Assembly: GCA_047967505.1 (NCBI GenBank)
Contig: CM106539.1
Length of the DNA: 64,000 nucleotides
Strand: one strand, 5' to 3'
Source: Dipteris shenzhenensis
Taxonomy: Eukaryota; Polypodiophyta; Polypodiopsida; Gleicheniales
The position numbers were made by a program, and so were the translations under genes. Under the pieces are notes generated by a model. That model was not told the DNA's origin. It was given only the letters and a program-made list of their open reading frames with translations, and did not search any database. Below, in pieces: positions 21,250 through 33,615 of the stretch (the first letter of the stretch is position 1; every line of letters begins with the position of its first letter).

Positions 21250-22452
21250 CTAACTACAATCCCTTCAAACCAAATCATTGTATTTTCTCCTACCTACAGT
21301 CCCCAATTAACCTAACTTCCCCCCCACCTGCAGTTCTCGACAAACTGCCCTTGTAGTGCCTATCCAACTTCCTACTCTCCCCGACTACTATTAACATCCA
21401 TAGAGTACAGTCACCGAATGTTGGGTAATCAGTGATTAGAGGTGATTGGGATGCATGATCTACTTCAACGGACAAGCTCAGGGAGTTTGATCCCCAAATA
21501 CCCAAAGTCCAAGGATTCGAGGCACATGTTGTATGTTCCAGCTAACACCCAATATTAAAGACTACAGGCAATGTGCACATTTTAGGTCTACATCCAACGG
21601 AAATAGCCACACCAACGAAAATAGCCATGAAAGGAGTACAGCTCAAACTCAAGGAGTTTGATCCCCAAATATCCCAAGGCAAAAGCATCCAGGCAATGTG
21701 CAGGGCTGTCGTTGAGTGTCTCATGAAAGTTAAGCCTCGCCACTCTAGGTTTTGAGCCGCATTTACAAGGTTTGAGCCCAAAATGGCTTAAGGCATGAGG
21801 GCACTCAAGGAGTTTGAGCCCCAAATCACCTAAGACTAGGAGGCATGAGGCTAACACAAGCACTATTTGGGAACTGGTTAGGACCACCTCCTAATTCCAT
21901 GTTTGTCCCAAGCGCTTTAATATGGTTAACACAAGTGCTATTTCTGCCAGTAGGGAGAGATGGAAAGAATTGTGATATGCCTTGGCACCCTATGGGCCCA
22001 AGAGCCTTTGGTTGTAAAGAGAAGGAGAGTGCTAAAAAGGAAAAGGGTTGGTCCTCCCTTCAAAAGGTGACTTGTACAAAAGGCCAAAGTGTTGACTTTG
22101 GTCTTCATTGTTGTTTGCATAAGATTGAATACAAGCTCCCTCTTCTCTTCCAAGAGAGTGTTTTGGGTGTTCCCTTGTTTCCATTGTAGTGCCCTTGTGT
22201 CTACCACTCCATCCCCCTACACTCTCCTCTTCCCTTCTCCTTCTCCTTTCCTTCTCCTTCCGCCTCCCTTCTCCCTACTCCTCTCACTTCTCCCCCTTCC
22301 CTCTTTCTCGAATGGAGACACATTGCAACAATCTGTGACACTTGTGGATGTCTCGTGCTTTGCATTACTCCCACAAGGAGTAGCTTGGAGTGGAGGATCC
22401 ATCGACATCTCTTCAACATCCCCACAACATGTGAGTCACCACTGAGACCCAT
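21250..22452 (+). mobile_element. Probable 5' LTR region of a gag-bearing retroelement
   Basis: It lies directly upstream of the primer-binding site at 22460. It contains a thrice-repeated motif AAGGAGTTTGATCCCCAAAT (about 21481, 21652; variant at 21808), a duplicated ACACAAG(C/T)(A/G)CTATTT and a C/T-rich leader at 22200-22310. A matching 3' LTR was not found in the window, so the left boundary is a guess. Confidence 0.45.
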
Positions 22453-22459
22453 TGAATTT

Positions 22460-22477
22460 TGGCACCATTGCCGGGGA
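22460..22477 (+). promoter_or_regulatory. Retroelement primer-binding site, tRNA-Asp type
   Basis: TGGCACCATTGCCGGGGA closely matches the TGGCGCC-GTTGCCGGGGA primer site of plant Athila/Tat-type gypsy elements, with two differences. It sits about 2 kb upstream of gag-like sequence, the right order for a plus-strand element. Confidence 0.7.
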
Positions 22478-22984
22478 CAAAAGGTATGCTTTTGCATTTG
22501 CACTTGTTTCCCTTGGATATCTACCCATTGCACAAGTCTTTAGGCCTAACTTAGAGCTTGTTAGTGGAGTTGTAGGAGGAGAGAGGGAGGAAGGGAGAGT
22601 GAGGATAGAAAAGTAGGAAAACTGTTTTTTCTTGTTGGAAAGTCATTTGGGAGCATTTGAAGCTTGTTTTTGATGCTTTTTAGTGTTTTAAGTTGATAGG
22701 AACTTAGTGTGTATGATTGCTAAGGAGTGAGTGAGGTCCAAATCTATCAAATAACAACCAAAATGTTAATTCTTACCAAATTTTGAAGTTGTTTTGTGTT
22801 CTAGAACTCACCCCTCATGAAATTTTACATTTTTGCTTGCAAAAAGTGGTTTTTCTTCAAGTTTTTTTCATTGTGTAGGTGAATTAGGTAGTGTAGCACC
22901 CGCCTAGCATATCAAATCCAAGATAGAAACTCAAAACCTTCAAAAAATCCTCAAAAATCAATCGATGACACTATGTTTTCCTAT

Positions 22985-23800
22985 CCCTCTAACTCGGTGC
23001 CGTAGAGCTATCCCATCGACCTGTGCATTAGCCGTATCCCGCTGGTCAAAACCTATTGACCCAGTGCCATAGAGCTACCTCGCCGACCTAACTTCTAACC
23101 TGCCACCCCAATTTAATGCATATCAGAGTTAGTATCCCATCAACCTAATAACCGTTGACCCATGGCTTTAGAGCTATCCCATTGATTGCTAACCCGCTGC
23201 CCCAATTTAATGCGTGTCAGAGTTACTATCCCGTCGACTTGACAACCGTTGACTCGTGGCTTTAGAGCTATCCCATCGACCGTTGCTATCCTACTACTCC
23301 GTCGCCCATGCAATGAACCCACTCCCACGCTCATGGTCATATTTGTATCCCTCCGCTCATCACGTTACGCTCATTCTGCCGCTCATCCCATCATGCTCAT
23401 TTCGTTGCTCATCGCATTATGCTCATTCTTCCGATCGTCGCTATTTTTATCACTCTGCTGCTTGTCGCTTCACTCCTACCACACTGCCCGTTGCAATTGT
23501 CGATCCCCATGCCCATTGTGATAACTATACCACTGCCCGGTGCACTATCCATAGCTTGTTGACTTGTGATCCTGTTGCACACATGGAAAGATCTATCTCG
23601 TCGATCGTCGCATTGCATCGATCCCACTACTTGTTGTCATTCTTACTCCGTCGCCGTTGCAATCCGCTTACACCTTCGCCCACCGCGACACTCATATTCC
23701 ATCATCTGGTGCGATACCCTATCCCTCTGATCATTGCTATAGAGCTATCCTTTCGACCGTCTCGCAATACCTCTGGGGTAGCTAAAGAATTAAAAAAATT
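22985..23800 (+). repeat. Degenerate tandem repeats in the retroelement leader
   Basis: A roughly 97-bp unit (CAATTTAATGC then TCAGAGTTA; TTTAGAGCTATCCCAT) repeats at about 23106-23200 and 23203-23290. Looser repeats of GCTCATC, GTCGC and CACTCT follow to about 23760. They lie between the primer site and gag. Confidence 0.6.
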
Positions 23801-23939
23801 ATAGAACCTCAGTTCAGCCTGAGGGTGGTTTGCTAGAGGCCTCCCACATGCACTTGAGGTCCGAAACAATTTTGCCAAAGGATCCCATGCCAAAAGAGAG
23901 TGCTTTGAGCTACGCTCAACCCACCCTCTGCACTAGTTA

Positions 23940-25660
23940 GGAATCCGAAAGCTCGATCCCTAGCCTCCACTTGATAGTAGGTCCCCAACGAGAAACTCTA
24001 TCTAGCTCCGACAAAACAGAGAGTTTGAATGAAGCAATGCAAGACCCCTCGGGTCCAAGGGCATATGAAGCTCCATTCGCAAGTGTAGCCTCTCCCAACT
24101 CGCCTGCACCTTTGGTTGCATCCAGGCTTAGAGGTACATTCTCCAACATGTTCAGCTGCTTAGGCCGAATAGAGTCGACAGACATGGAGAACCTCTTCGT
24201 CGGCATGTTTGCACGGAGGGAAAGTCAGCAACATCCAGCTTCTGAATCATAGATCAACATGAAAACCACCTTCGGCAATCCAGGACCCTCCGCCTATGCT
24301 AGACCTTCCCAGTGGGAACACATGGATGATGAGGATCCATGGATGAGGGAATTTCGAAGGCAAGACCCTAGCCGAAGGGATACTAGGAACTTCCAAGGCG
24401 GAGCACCTTATGAACCCCCAATAGTCCTGATGCCGCCAACTTTTGCCAACTATGGGGCACCACAATTTCCACCCTACCACCCATTGCATGGAACTAACAT
24501 TCCCATGCCCCAGGACCCACCTCCTCCGGGAGTACGTCCCTTCTCATCCATACCAGTTGCACCAATGAATGCAGGCCTTGGCACATCCATTCCAATGCCG
24601 ATACTAGCAACTACATGGATACCACCACCTGGGTGAAGCTTAAGGTCATCCCTGTGCCCCGTCAGGCCCACAGTAACACCACCTCAACTAGCCGCTCAAA
24701 CAGTGTTAATTGATGAGGCAATGCACATCTTGGTGAACACCCTAGGAAGGAGGGACACACCATCTCCACCCGCCCCAGTGTTTTTTGCAGGGATTGCAAA
24801 TCCCTCGAGGAGCCGACCCATAGCCATGTCCAAGCTAGTGACCAAGTTCCTTGGAGAAGGAAACCCGTCTCCCACGTGGAGCGGTTTGATTAGATTTGCG
24901 AAGCTTTTGGTGCTCTCGAAGACCTAGAGATGGCCAATACATTTGGTCTCAGCCTAGATGGCAAAGCAGGCCAATGGTATAGGGCTCTCACCCCAGAAGA
25001 GAAGATCAACTAGGAGACATTGAGAAAGGCCTTTATTGTGGGGTTCGCCCCCAGTGGCCATAAATGGAGCCCGATCAACCAATTGTATGGTGTAAAGTAG
25101 GATGATAAGGAATCCCCAAGGGATTACATTGCTAGGATTAAGCACCTCAATGCTCGTTGTGAATTGTACAAGCGGATGAGCGAAGAACGACTGTTGCCCT
25201 ACTTCCTTATCGGATTGGTAGACTAGAAGCTACACAACCACCTCATGATGATGAATCCTACCTCCTTCGATTTATGCAGCAAGGTGGCCATCCGCATATG
25301 TGACAATATGATGGACAAGGAAAATTCAGATAAAGCCCCGGATCCCTTAGGAATAGCTCCATTGGTTAGGTTTTCGAGTGTAGAAACGATCAAGAAGGAC
25401 ACTAACGACCCAAGGGCTTGGATATGAGTGGGCTAGCTTCCAATCTGTTAGATCAGCTAGGCCAGTAGTGGAGGAGAGGAACCTCCAAGGAGGCACCGAG
25501 CAACCCCCATTTGTTTCCATAGAGAGACAATGTCTGGTGTATGCAATGGCAACCACCCCTCCAATGAGTGCCCAGGCATTCTATTGTGCACACTGTCATA
25601 GGTGGGGAAACCATGATACCTCCCAACCCCAGTCAATCAAGTGTTGGTAAAAGAAGTGCC
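23940..25660 (+). pseudogene. Retroelement gag remnant
   Basis: A Pro-rich N-terminal region (24259-24636) is followed by an alpha-helical gag core. The core includes KFLGEGNPSPTW, GKAGQWYRALTPEEK, ETLRKAFIVGF and DYIARIKHLNARC, typical of plant gypsy gag (Retrotrans_gag). The reading frame shifts near 24890. In-frame TAG stops lie at 25011, 25098 and 25224. A Cys/His-containing stretch (CAHCHRWGNHD, about 25590) may be a decayed zinc knuckle. Protease, RT and integrase are absent; by about 25860 the sequence becomes unrelated repeat DNA. Confidence 0.75.
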
Positions 25661-25894
25661 CAATTATTGGGATGAGACAGATCCTGATCACAGACCTCAT
25701 GATTACTACCCCTACGAGGAGGGAAGTGGCACCCTGATTAACTACCTCCTGCTAGAGGATCAATAGGTTCCCATATTCTAGACTGCCCCTGTGAACGCAA
25801 GGGTGAGAGACCTAAACTCAATTATGTGGAGACCCCTGCTCCAATGATAAAAATGTAGTGTAATAAAAAAGTGTTGCTCAAAAGAGACATAAAA

Positions 25895-26135
25895 GGAGTC
25901 AAAAGGCCAAAAAGCCATAATGACTTAAATGTATTGTTTGGGAGGTGGGAACGAAAATCAAGGGAGGGCTATAGAGAGTTTTAGATTTGGAGCGTAACAT
26001 CCGATGAATAATTTTGCAAGGACAAGAGAGGGTTTAGAAAGATGTTTATTAGAAAAAATAAAACAAATAAAGAACAAGTTAAAGAAGGGAGTCAAGAAGC
26101 CAAAATGGCCTTAATGACTTAAGTGTACTATGTGC
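25895..26135 (+). repeat. About 190-bp-spaced direct repeats before copy D
   Basis: GAGTCAAAAGGCC...TAATGACTTAAATGTA (about 25897) recurs as GAGTCAAGAAGCC...TAATGACTTAAGTGTA (about 26088). The second leads into the head of copy D. Confidence 0.6.
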
Positions 26136-26800
26136 AACCCTATCCAGAGTTGTAGGGGAAATGACCTGTGTGTGGAAGATTTTACAACACCCCTTTGCAT
26201 AGTGAAAAGACAAAAGAACGAAGCTAGACAATGAAATAGGACCAATTGCATTAACGAAAAAGTTTGTACAAGTTGGTGAATCCCTCTTTATAAAGGAAAC
26301 TAGCAATGAGCATTTTTGTAGAAATGATTTTGTGAAAACTATATGGAAGTTGAGCTTGGATAAGTCTTGGCAAGCATCGCTTTTATTGAAGAGGAGAGTC
26401 TGCCTATCTGCCACCATCCAACAAGCAAAATAGTGAGAACCATTTTTGACTTTATTTGGGAAGATAGGTGTCATAAACACCCCTTCCTTGTTATCGGAGT
26501 CACAATAAAAATCAATACTTTGCCATACACTTATCAAGCTTAAATGTAAAAACAAGATTTGTTTGGGTGACACGATCAGTCTAGAGAGAAGTTATGAACC
26601 TTTGTAGAAAGGGGGGTTATGGGAAGGGGGGAGAATTTTAATATAATTTAATAGAAAAGGAAGGGGGAGGTTGTAATGAAGGGAGGGGAGAACGAGGAAA
26701 ATATAAAAGTAATTTCATTATAACTAGAGAGGGGTGTTCGGATTTTAATTTTAAAAAGGGAAGCCCCAATTGACTTGAATGAATAAAGTGGGTGAGAGGG

Positions 26801-26873
<73 letters not shown>

Positions 26874-26989
26874 CTAGGGGGAGAGAGAGTTTTAGAGAGG
26901 GAGTGATAGAGAGAAAGGGATTTTTTAGGGAGAGAGGAAAAGGGGAGAGAGAGAGTTTAGAAGAGGCTAAGAGGGAATAAATAGAAGGG

Positions 26990-27020
<31 letters not shown>

Positions 27021-28620
27021 AGGTTTGAAAGGGAGAAAAGGGGTTAGGAGTAGGTTTGTAAGGGGGAAAGGAAAAATAAAGGAAGAGAACAATTAAATAA
27101 GGGATTTTAATAAAGCTTTAGAGAAGGGTGGGAGAGGGTAGCATGAGAGTTTAAAGGAAGAGGTTTGGGAGGGTTGGGGGGGAAAGGCAAATGCATAAGT
27201 ACAAAGGGAGAGGAAAGGACCTATGCATGTCGTGTCCATTCATGTGGGGGGCATGGATGGAAGGTCATGTAGTTTCAGTATCAAGAGGATGGGAGGCATG
27301 AGTAAGTGGTAGGCCGTGAGGAAAGATGGTAGAAGGTACTGCCAATAAAGGAGGTCATGTGAGGGAGTACATTTTCTAGTAGGCGGCGCAGGGGTTTAAA
27401 TAGCTGGGTATTGGGTGTAGTCTTAGGTAAGAAAAGACTCAAAGTGCATGCACCAATTGGGGGAGATAGCAAGTAGGTGCATTAGAGAGTTAATGTGAGG
27501 GACAACCAGTTAATATTATAGTTTGCAACAACATAGTCGAGGAAAACAGAGTATGACGTGGTCTAGCAATCATGTGGCATGGAGATTGAGAGTCTAGAAG
27601 CCCAAGGGACCAAGGAGAGCCACTGCGACAGTGAGATTGAATGAATGATTGGGGAGAGGGTTATATCAATAAGGGCTTAGGATAAACATGGGAAGCGAGA
27701 AGAAAAAGGGGGGGGGGTAAAAAAAAAGGTGTGAAAGAGTTTTAATTTTAAGAAAAAAGTAGAAAGGGGGAAATAACAGAATTGTTGGGGTGGGGGTGGG
27801 GGCAAGCGAGAGGAGGGGGTGGGGAGGGAAGCGTTGGTGGTTTAGAAAATCAAAAAAGAAAACATAGTACAAAGTTAGAGTAATAATAGAAAAAATAAGG
27901 AAATTTAGGGAAAATTAGGGAGTGTTAAAGAGAAAAAAAGGGGGATTAGGGACAAGATAGGGAGATTTTTGAGAAAAAATATTATTAGGAAAATTAGAGG
28001 AATTTAGAAAGGACTTAAAATAGGGGATCAAGATTATAAAAAATAAAAAAACTTGGATAATAGAAAGGATAAGATCATTTAAAATTTTTTTTAAAGGAAG
28101 GAAAAAATTTAAGGAGGAGGTAGAGCTATAACAAGGGAGTTTAAGAATTTAAGGAGACCTTTTAAAGAGATAATTTGAAAAAAAGAAAATAGAGAGAAGT
28201 TTAAAGGAATTTTTTTTTAATTAAAAAAGGAAAGAGTAATAAAAGTAGGGTCAAAGGAGATAAGGAGAAAATGGAAAATGGGGTGTTAGGGAAACATTAT
28301 AGGGGAAAACCAAGGGCAATAAAGGGGAAAATAAAAATAAGGGAAATTTTAAGAGGAGCTAAAAAGGGAAATTTAAGGAAAGGGGAATTTTAAGGGGAAA
28401 ATAAGGAGGGAGAGAGAGAGAGAGAGAGATATTAGGAAAAACAAGGGAGATCGAGGCAAAAATACGGAGAAAATTAGAGACAAATGAAGGGGAGAATAAG
28501 GGATTTTGAGGCAAAAGAAATAAGGGAAATTAAGGGGGGTTTGTCGAGGGGAGATCTAATGAGCAAGTGGCCAAACCAATGGAGGAAGGGATAGTAAGTG
28601 TGTGTGTGTGTGTGTGTGTG
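26088..28620 (-). mobile_element. Purine-rich LTR-like repeat, copy D
   Basis: The head (26160-26545) is shared with A, B and C. A purine-rich body contains a 66-bp (AG)n (26806-26871), a GC-richer island lies at 27200-27450 with GTTTAAATAGCTGGG, and a second purine-rich body ends GGATAGTAAG(TG)n exactly as copy B does. About 2.5 kb. B and D share both ends, which defines the family length best. Confidence 0.6.
26806..26871. repeat. (AG)n microsatellite, 33 units
   Basis: Perfect dinucleotide run; further short AG runs continue to 27015. Confidence 0.95.
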
Positions 28621-28699
28621 TTCCTTGTAAAAAAGATAGTGTGTATGTGTGTGAGTGTGCATTTGCAAAAAAGTTGTGTGTGTGCATGCGCATGACTTT

Positions 28700-29760
28700 A
28701 ACTGCCACCACCCAATACTCTTATGGAGGGCCTATGTTGCACACTTACTTAAAGCTATAGTCTAGAGAATGATAAGAACTTGTTTCCTACTTGGTGGAGG
28801 CACCAACTCCAAGTAACCAATATTAGATCAAGACTCCAATATCCACATGGGTGGTGTTTATGGTTTTCAACCTTATGAGTGAGTATCATGAGATTGAAAC
28901 TGCACTATGTTGTGTTTTTAGAGGATGAGTTTGGGCATGTTCTTGGACTCATCTAGGTATATGAGATGGAAGAGACCTTTGTCTCTGCATTTCCTATAAT
29001 CCCACATATTTATTCATGGTATGATCTTATGCAGCATGTCTTAGTTAAGGGCTACACCAAGAAATCATAGAGATTATTAGTATTGTGAAGGATGTTGTTG
29101 ATAAGAGGAGAATGGTGAAGTTCATCCATGGTTGCAATGAGTAACTAAAGTGGATTTTGCAAAACTAAGCTCCCTCTCATGGATGAATTAAGGCAATTAG
29201 AGTATATGACTAAGAAAATATTGGCTTATAGGAACAAGCATTTCAAAAACAAAATAGCGGTTGAGCAATGCTCAAATGGAAAGGTCTTCCAAGCAAAGAG
29301 TTTACTTGCCAGTTAGCATCTAGTCTTGAAGAGCATCCAAAATTTTGAATTCTATAATTTTCTTCAAATTGTATAATTTTGTAAAATCCTTACAAGAAAA
29401 TGGAAATTTTGTTTTCTTTATGCTTTTATTTGGCATAGTAAGAGAGAGATTTGTTCATAGCCTTTTTAGTGCTTTTTGAATACAACATTGTATTTTTGCA
29501 TTCATTTTAGTTTGCCTTTTATATTTTAATACTATTGGACAAATCATAGTAAAAATTCCATTTCGTCTATTTTGTATTTGTGAATAGGAATATTATATTT
29601 TATAATTGAATGTGACTCAATGGATCATGTCAAATTATTAAAGAAAAGAAATTGTGATCTTTCACATGTTGTATTAACATATTGAAGCTTGCATGTCAAA
29701 AAAATTCAAATTTGATATTTTTTAAATTATATTCTTGATATTGAATTTTTGTTCTTTTCT
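28700..29760. other. No supported gene
   Basis: AT-rich sequence with many stops in all frames; possibly decayed mobile-element sequence, not recognisable. Confidence 0.3.
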
Positions 29761-29819
29761 TTTAAAGAAATGGAAAGCAAGAAAAGTCTCTTACCTCCAT
29801 GGAGTTAAAGGGATCCTCA

Positions 29820-30045
29820 AGATTTTAGAAGGGGGTTGCAAGGTTCAAAAGGGGGATAAGGTAGAGAGAGCTATCCAAGAGTTCCAAGGTTCAGAGAGGG
29901 TTGCAGAGTTCAAGAGGAGTCCATGGTTAAGGGGTGGAGAGTTAGTGTGACTTCAAGGGGTAAAGGGTTGAGAAGGAGGATTAAGGGAGGAAGGAGGAGG
30001 TGGAGGGAGGAGGAGGAGGAGGAGGAGGAGGAGGAGACCAAAATC
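29820..30045 (-). repeat. Inverted relative of the C/T-rich LTR-like leader
   Basis: The purine-rich plus strand (GGTTAAGGGG, AAGGGTTGAG, then a run of GGA triplets at 30003-30035) is the complement of the C/T-rich region at 33790-34110 and 61010-61145 (TCC triplets, CTCAACCCTTAACC). Confidence 0.4.
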
Positions 30046-30059
30046 ATCATTGGCAATGT

Positions 30060-31190
30060 GTTTCTTGGAGAAAGTTCTATCATGTTGGTCTTTGGATTAT
30101 TTTGAAGCTTTACTAGTCTTGTACTTGGGTCGATAGGCATGTTGGCAAGTTGGACTAGCATAGGGAGTTGACACTTGAGTTCATATCTGGATATGCTTTT
30201 GGCAAAAGTGCAACCTCTTCATTTTGTAAGATGGATGGTTGCATTGTGTTCCATCCTTCAATGATGCATGCCTCTATTGATTTGTATGTCTTTGGTGATG
30301 AATGTATATCTGTATCTATTTTGTTGTGTTTGATTCTTTTCATGTGTTGAAAGCATTCCATTTGTGGCTAGAATAGGCTAGAGATATTCGTGTTGAGGAA
30401 AATTTGTAAATGATGACTCCATGCTTGGCGTGTGTCCAATTTTTGTGGATATAGACTCACTCTTTGTAGGCTCTGCACACTATCATTGAGGTACCCATAG
30501 TTCTTTTAGCACGTTGCATGGTCTATTAATAGTTGTTAGTGTTGTTGGGACAGAGGAATTTCCCACTTTCTTGATACATATTTTGGGAATCCATGCCCAC
30601 CTTAATCTTATATCGAAGTGTTGATGTCTATTGGGTACAAAGTGGTGCACATCTTTCTTTTTAACCTAGATAGATTTTTTCCTTGGTTGTTTGGATTGCA
30701 TATGAATGTAAGAATATTCATTGTTGTTGAAGGACCAATGCCTTTTCTGTTAATGGTTTCATGTTGACATTTTGTTGGATAACCATTTGATTGAGTAATT
30801 TGCTTTGGATTCCTCTTTGATATTTATTGTTGAACAAATCCTTGCTGGAGAGCCTCCATGCCATCTTGATATTGTTGACTCTCCCTCTTGAATTTTGTCA
30901 AACTATGTAGATCTTTGATATGATCCGGTATTAGTTGTGCTAGAACTTGTTCGAGTTTATTGAGCTCCTCTTTTAAGTCCCGTATCTCATTGTTTTGCTC
31001 TACGCAACATGAAGTAAGTTTCTTTTGATTCTACTCTTGTTGTAGTTGTTACCTGAGCCGTGTCAACTATTGTTGCCAAGTATTTTGGAATTCGTGCATT
31101 AGTTGAACATGATCTTGGAAAATGGTCTTGAGTTGCAGATTTTGTGGTGGGCCTATTCTCTCTTGTTCTAAACTCTTAAATATGTCAAGA
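30060..31190. other. No supported gene
   Basis: T/G-rich sequence on the plus strand without recognisable coding motifs; it precedes gag-like sequence and may belong to the same dead element. Confidence 0.3.
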
Positions 31191-31199
31191 ACAGGTCTC

Positions 31200-32445
31200 C
31201 GAGGGTTTTGAGAGTGGATCCGACTGTTGATATTGCTTCAAAATCAATCCTTGCAAACATTGTGGCAAAAACAATCACCATGAAAAGTATTGTAAAGCCA
31301 AAAAGGAAGCAACTACAAAGTCAGAAACTACCAATCTACTTTCAGTTGATGTGCCTCCACAAGATGAGGCCTCCTATGAAGACTATGCTTTTTAAGCACT
31401 TTGTCATTTTTTGTTTATCATCACTTGGTCAAATTTTGAGGTTCTCTGCCTGGAGTAGTACTCCAAAAAGAATATCATATGTTATGTGTTTTGAAAATCA
31501 CCTTTGGTCACCATATGATGTAGACCATGTGATATGTGTTTTGACTATCCCATTTCTGTGAACCTCACACCCTTGATCTAGAGGTGCCATTCTTTATGGC
31601 TGACCTCAAGTGGGATAATGAACCTGAAGAAGGTACCCATACCAATGATGACTTAGATTTTCCTTGGGACCTTGAAACTAAGGTTGAGAATGTTGAAATT
31701 GAAGATTAAATATTTGATAATGACTTAGCCATTCTGCATGCCCTAATGACAGCCGAGCTCCCAAAAGTTGAACCTCCAAAGTTGAATAATAGTAGAAGAT
31801 CTCGCAAGAAAGCTGAAGGAGGAAATTGCAAAAAAGCCAAGGCCACACACTTCAATGAATTTGAATGAGTCCAAGCAAGGATCATCGAATTGTATCTTGC
31901 AAAGCCAGCTCCCTCTGAATCAGAACCACCACCTCTTGAATGGTCCCTAGAGGGACTAGAAGGAGTATGTGCAGCAAATGAACCCTTACTGGGAAACACC
32001 TTACCAGTGAAAAAGTTACCTCACAGTTCCAGCGTAAGAAGTTTAGAAAGTATAAGCCACATGTGTGTATGAAGATCAATCAAGAGAATTCACCCCAAAA
32101 AAAAAAAAGAAAACAAAAGAAAAGAAAAGGTCTCCAAGAGCCAAGCAAATTGGTTATAATACTATGCCACCCCATACACATGGCACATGCCAAGCTAGTT
32201 CAACACCATCAAAGGTTGATCTTCAAGAAGTGCCGGAGTACTTCAAGAATTATACAAGTGGCAATGTCCCCATAGCAATGCCAAGACCACTAAAAGAATC
32301 TGAAGTTCAAGCTGTGCTACTAGAAACATTGGACGGAGTCCAATTCAACACAACCATAAACTGGAGCCGATTGAAGCGATACAACATCATCACGCAAGCC
32401 ATCCCCTACAATAATGAAGTTTTGGGAACCCCGGCTCTTCAATAG
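31200..32445 (+). pseudogene. Second retroelement gag-like remnant with CCHC knuckle
   Basis: At 31252-31293 one frame reads CKHCGKNNHHEKYC, a perfect CX2CX4HX4C zinc knuckle as in retroelement nucleocapsid. Downstream are acidic and lysine-rich segments broken by stops (31706-32072). A cleaner frame at 32065-32445 ends in a 30-residue stretch containing NWSRLKRYNI. No protease or RT motif was identified. The knuckle is unlike the decayed one at 25590, so this is a different element. Confidence 0.6.
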
Positions 32446-32615
32446 TTTGCACTAGATTGTTACATGCACTCACTAGCATATGCGCATTTTTGCACATATA
32501 GTTTGCACTAGATTGTTACACGTGCACTCACTAACATATGCATGTTTTTGCACATATAGTTTGCACTAGATTGTTACATGCACACTCACTAGCATATGCA
32601 TGTTTTTGCACATTT
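32443..32615 (+). repeat. 57-bp tandem repeat, three copies
   Basis: Units begin TAGTTTGCACTAGATTG at 32443, 32499 and 32557 and end TTTTTGCACAT. They differ by a few bases. Confidence 0.9.
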
Positions 32616-32619
32616 AGGA

Positions 32620-33415
32620 AGACCTACTCAATTTTGTATTAGGGATGATTGAGTCTTAGTTTCCCTATTAAATCCCACAAATAAGCATATAGTTAGTCCC
32701 TACCTAATTGACACATCACATGCGTTCATACGATTTTGCATAGGTACATAATATTTGCATCAATAATAGTATCACACACTTTCATTCCATACTCTCAAAG
32801 CATGCAATGAATTCACAACAAGCAGGACAAGAAGCTATGCCAAAACTCAAGATGAATTGGCAAAAGAGTCCGCAGCCTCAGCAATGAGACTCTGCCAAAC
32901 ATCACAGCCGTCTCCTAAATGCAAAAATATCAGACTTGCATACAAACTTATCTACAAGCTCAATGATACAGGTGCAATCGCATCCAACATGTATGCAAGA
33001 TAGCAAAAAATGCAAGCCTCAACAACGAGACCCCCACCAAACCTCTTCCCAAGAAGATTTGATGGCAGATTCTATAACCTCAGCAATGCGATCCCCTCTG
33101 AAATTCATAGCTGTCTACCCTCCTTAAGAGGAGATAAGCTTCTTGACTACAGACCACAAATTGTATGGTGCAAAGACATTACAGCAGGAATGACTCGCAT
33201 GCCACAAGCTCAACAGCCACTGAATTATGCACATGGCATCCTAACTTCGAAATTAAAATAAGCCATAAGCCGAGGATGGGTAATCAAATGGATCCGGGAG
33301 TATGTTGTCTTTGTGCCAACATGGACTTAGGTGGAACAGAATGTGTGTGTAGAGTAGCGGCAAAGCTCCGCTTGTACTTGCATAAGGCTAGAAATAATCC
33401 CTCTTAGAAATCCAA
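32620..33415. other. Unassigned sequence with weak internal repetition
   Basis: GCCTCAGCAATGAGAC (about 32876) recurs as GCCTCAACAACGAGAC (about 33016), suggesting a diverged repeat of about 140 bp. No supported coding region. Confidence 0.35.
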
Positions 33416-33421
33416 CTTGCA

Positions 33422-33615
33422 TGTTCTACAAGCAAGTTCTACATACGATTCCTACATGCAACTCCTACATGCGAGTTCTACATGCAACTCCTACATGCGA
33501 GTTCTACATGCAAGTTCTACATGCAAGTTCTACATGTGAGTTCTAGATGCAACTCCTTCATGCAACTCCTACATGCGAGTTCTACATGCAACTCCTACAT
33601 GCGAGTTCTACATGT
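33422..33615 (+). repeat. 13-bp minisatellite
   Basis: About 15 units of TACATGC(A/G)A(C/G)T(T/C)C(C) in two alternating forms. It is directly upstream of a TATA-like box at 33669. Confidence 0.85.

Noticed and set aside
23256-23804. 182-codon ORF in the retroelement leader
   Set aside because: Runs through degenerate tandem repeats; no motif and overlapping frames are equally open.
33422-33615. Short regularly repeated units that could suggest a CRISPR array
   Set aside because: 13-bp units without unique spacers in a plant genome; this is a minisatellite.
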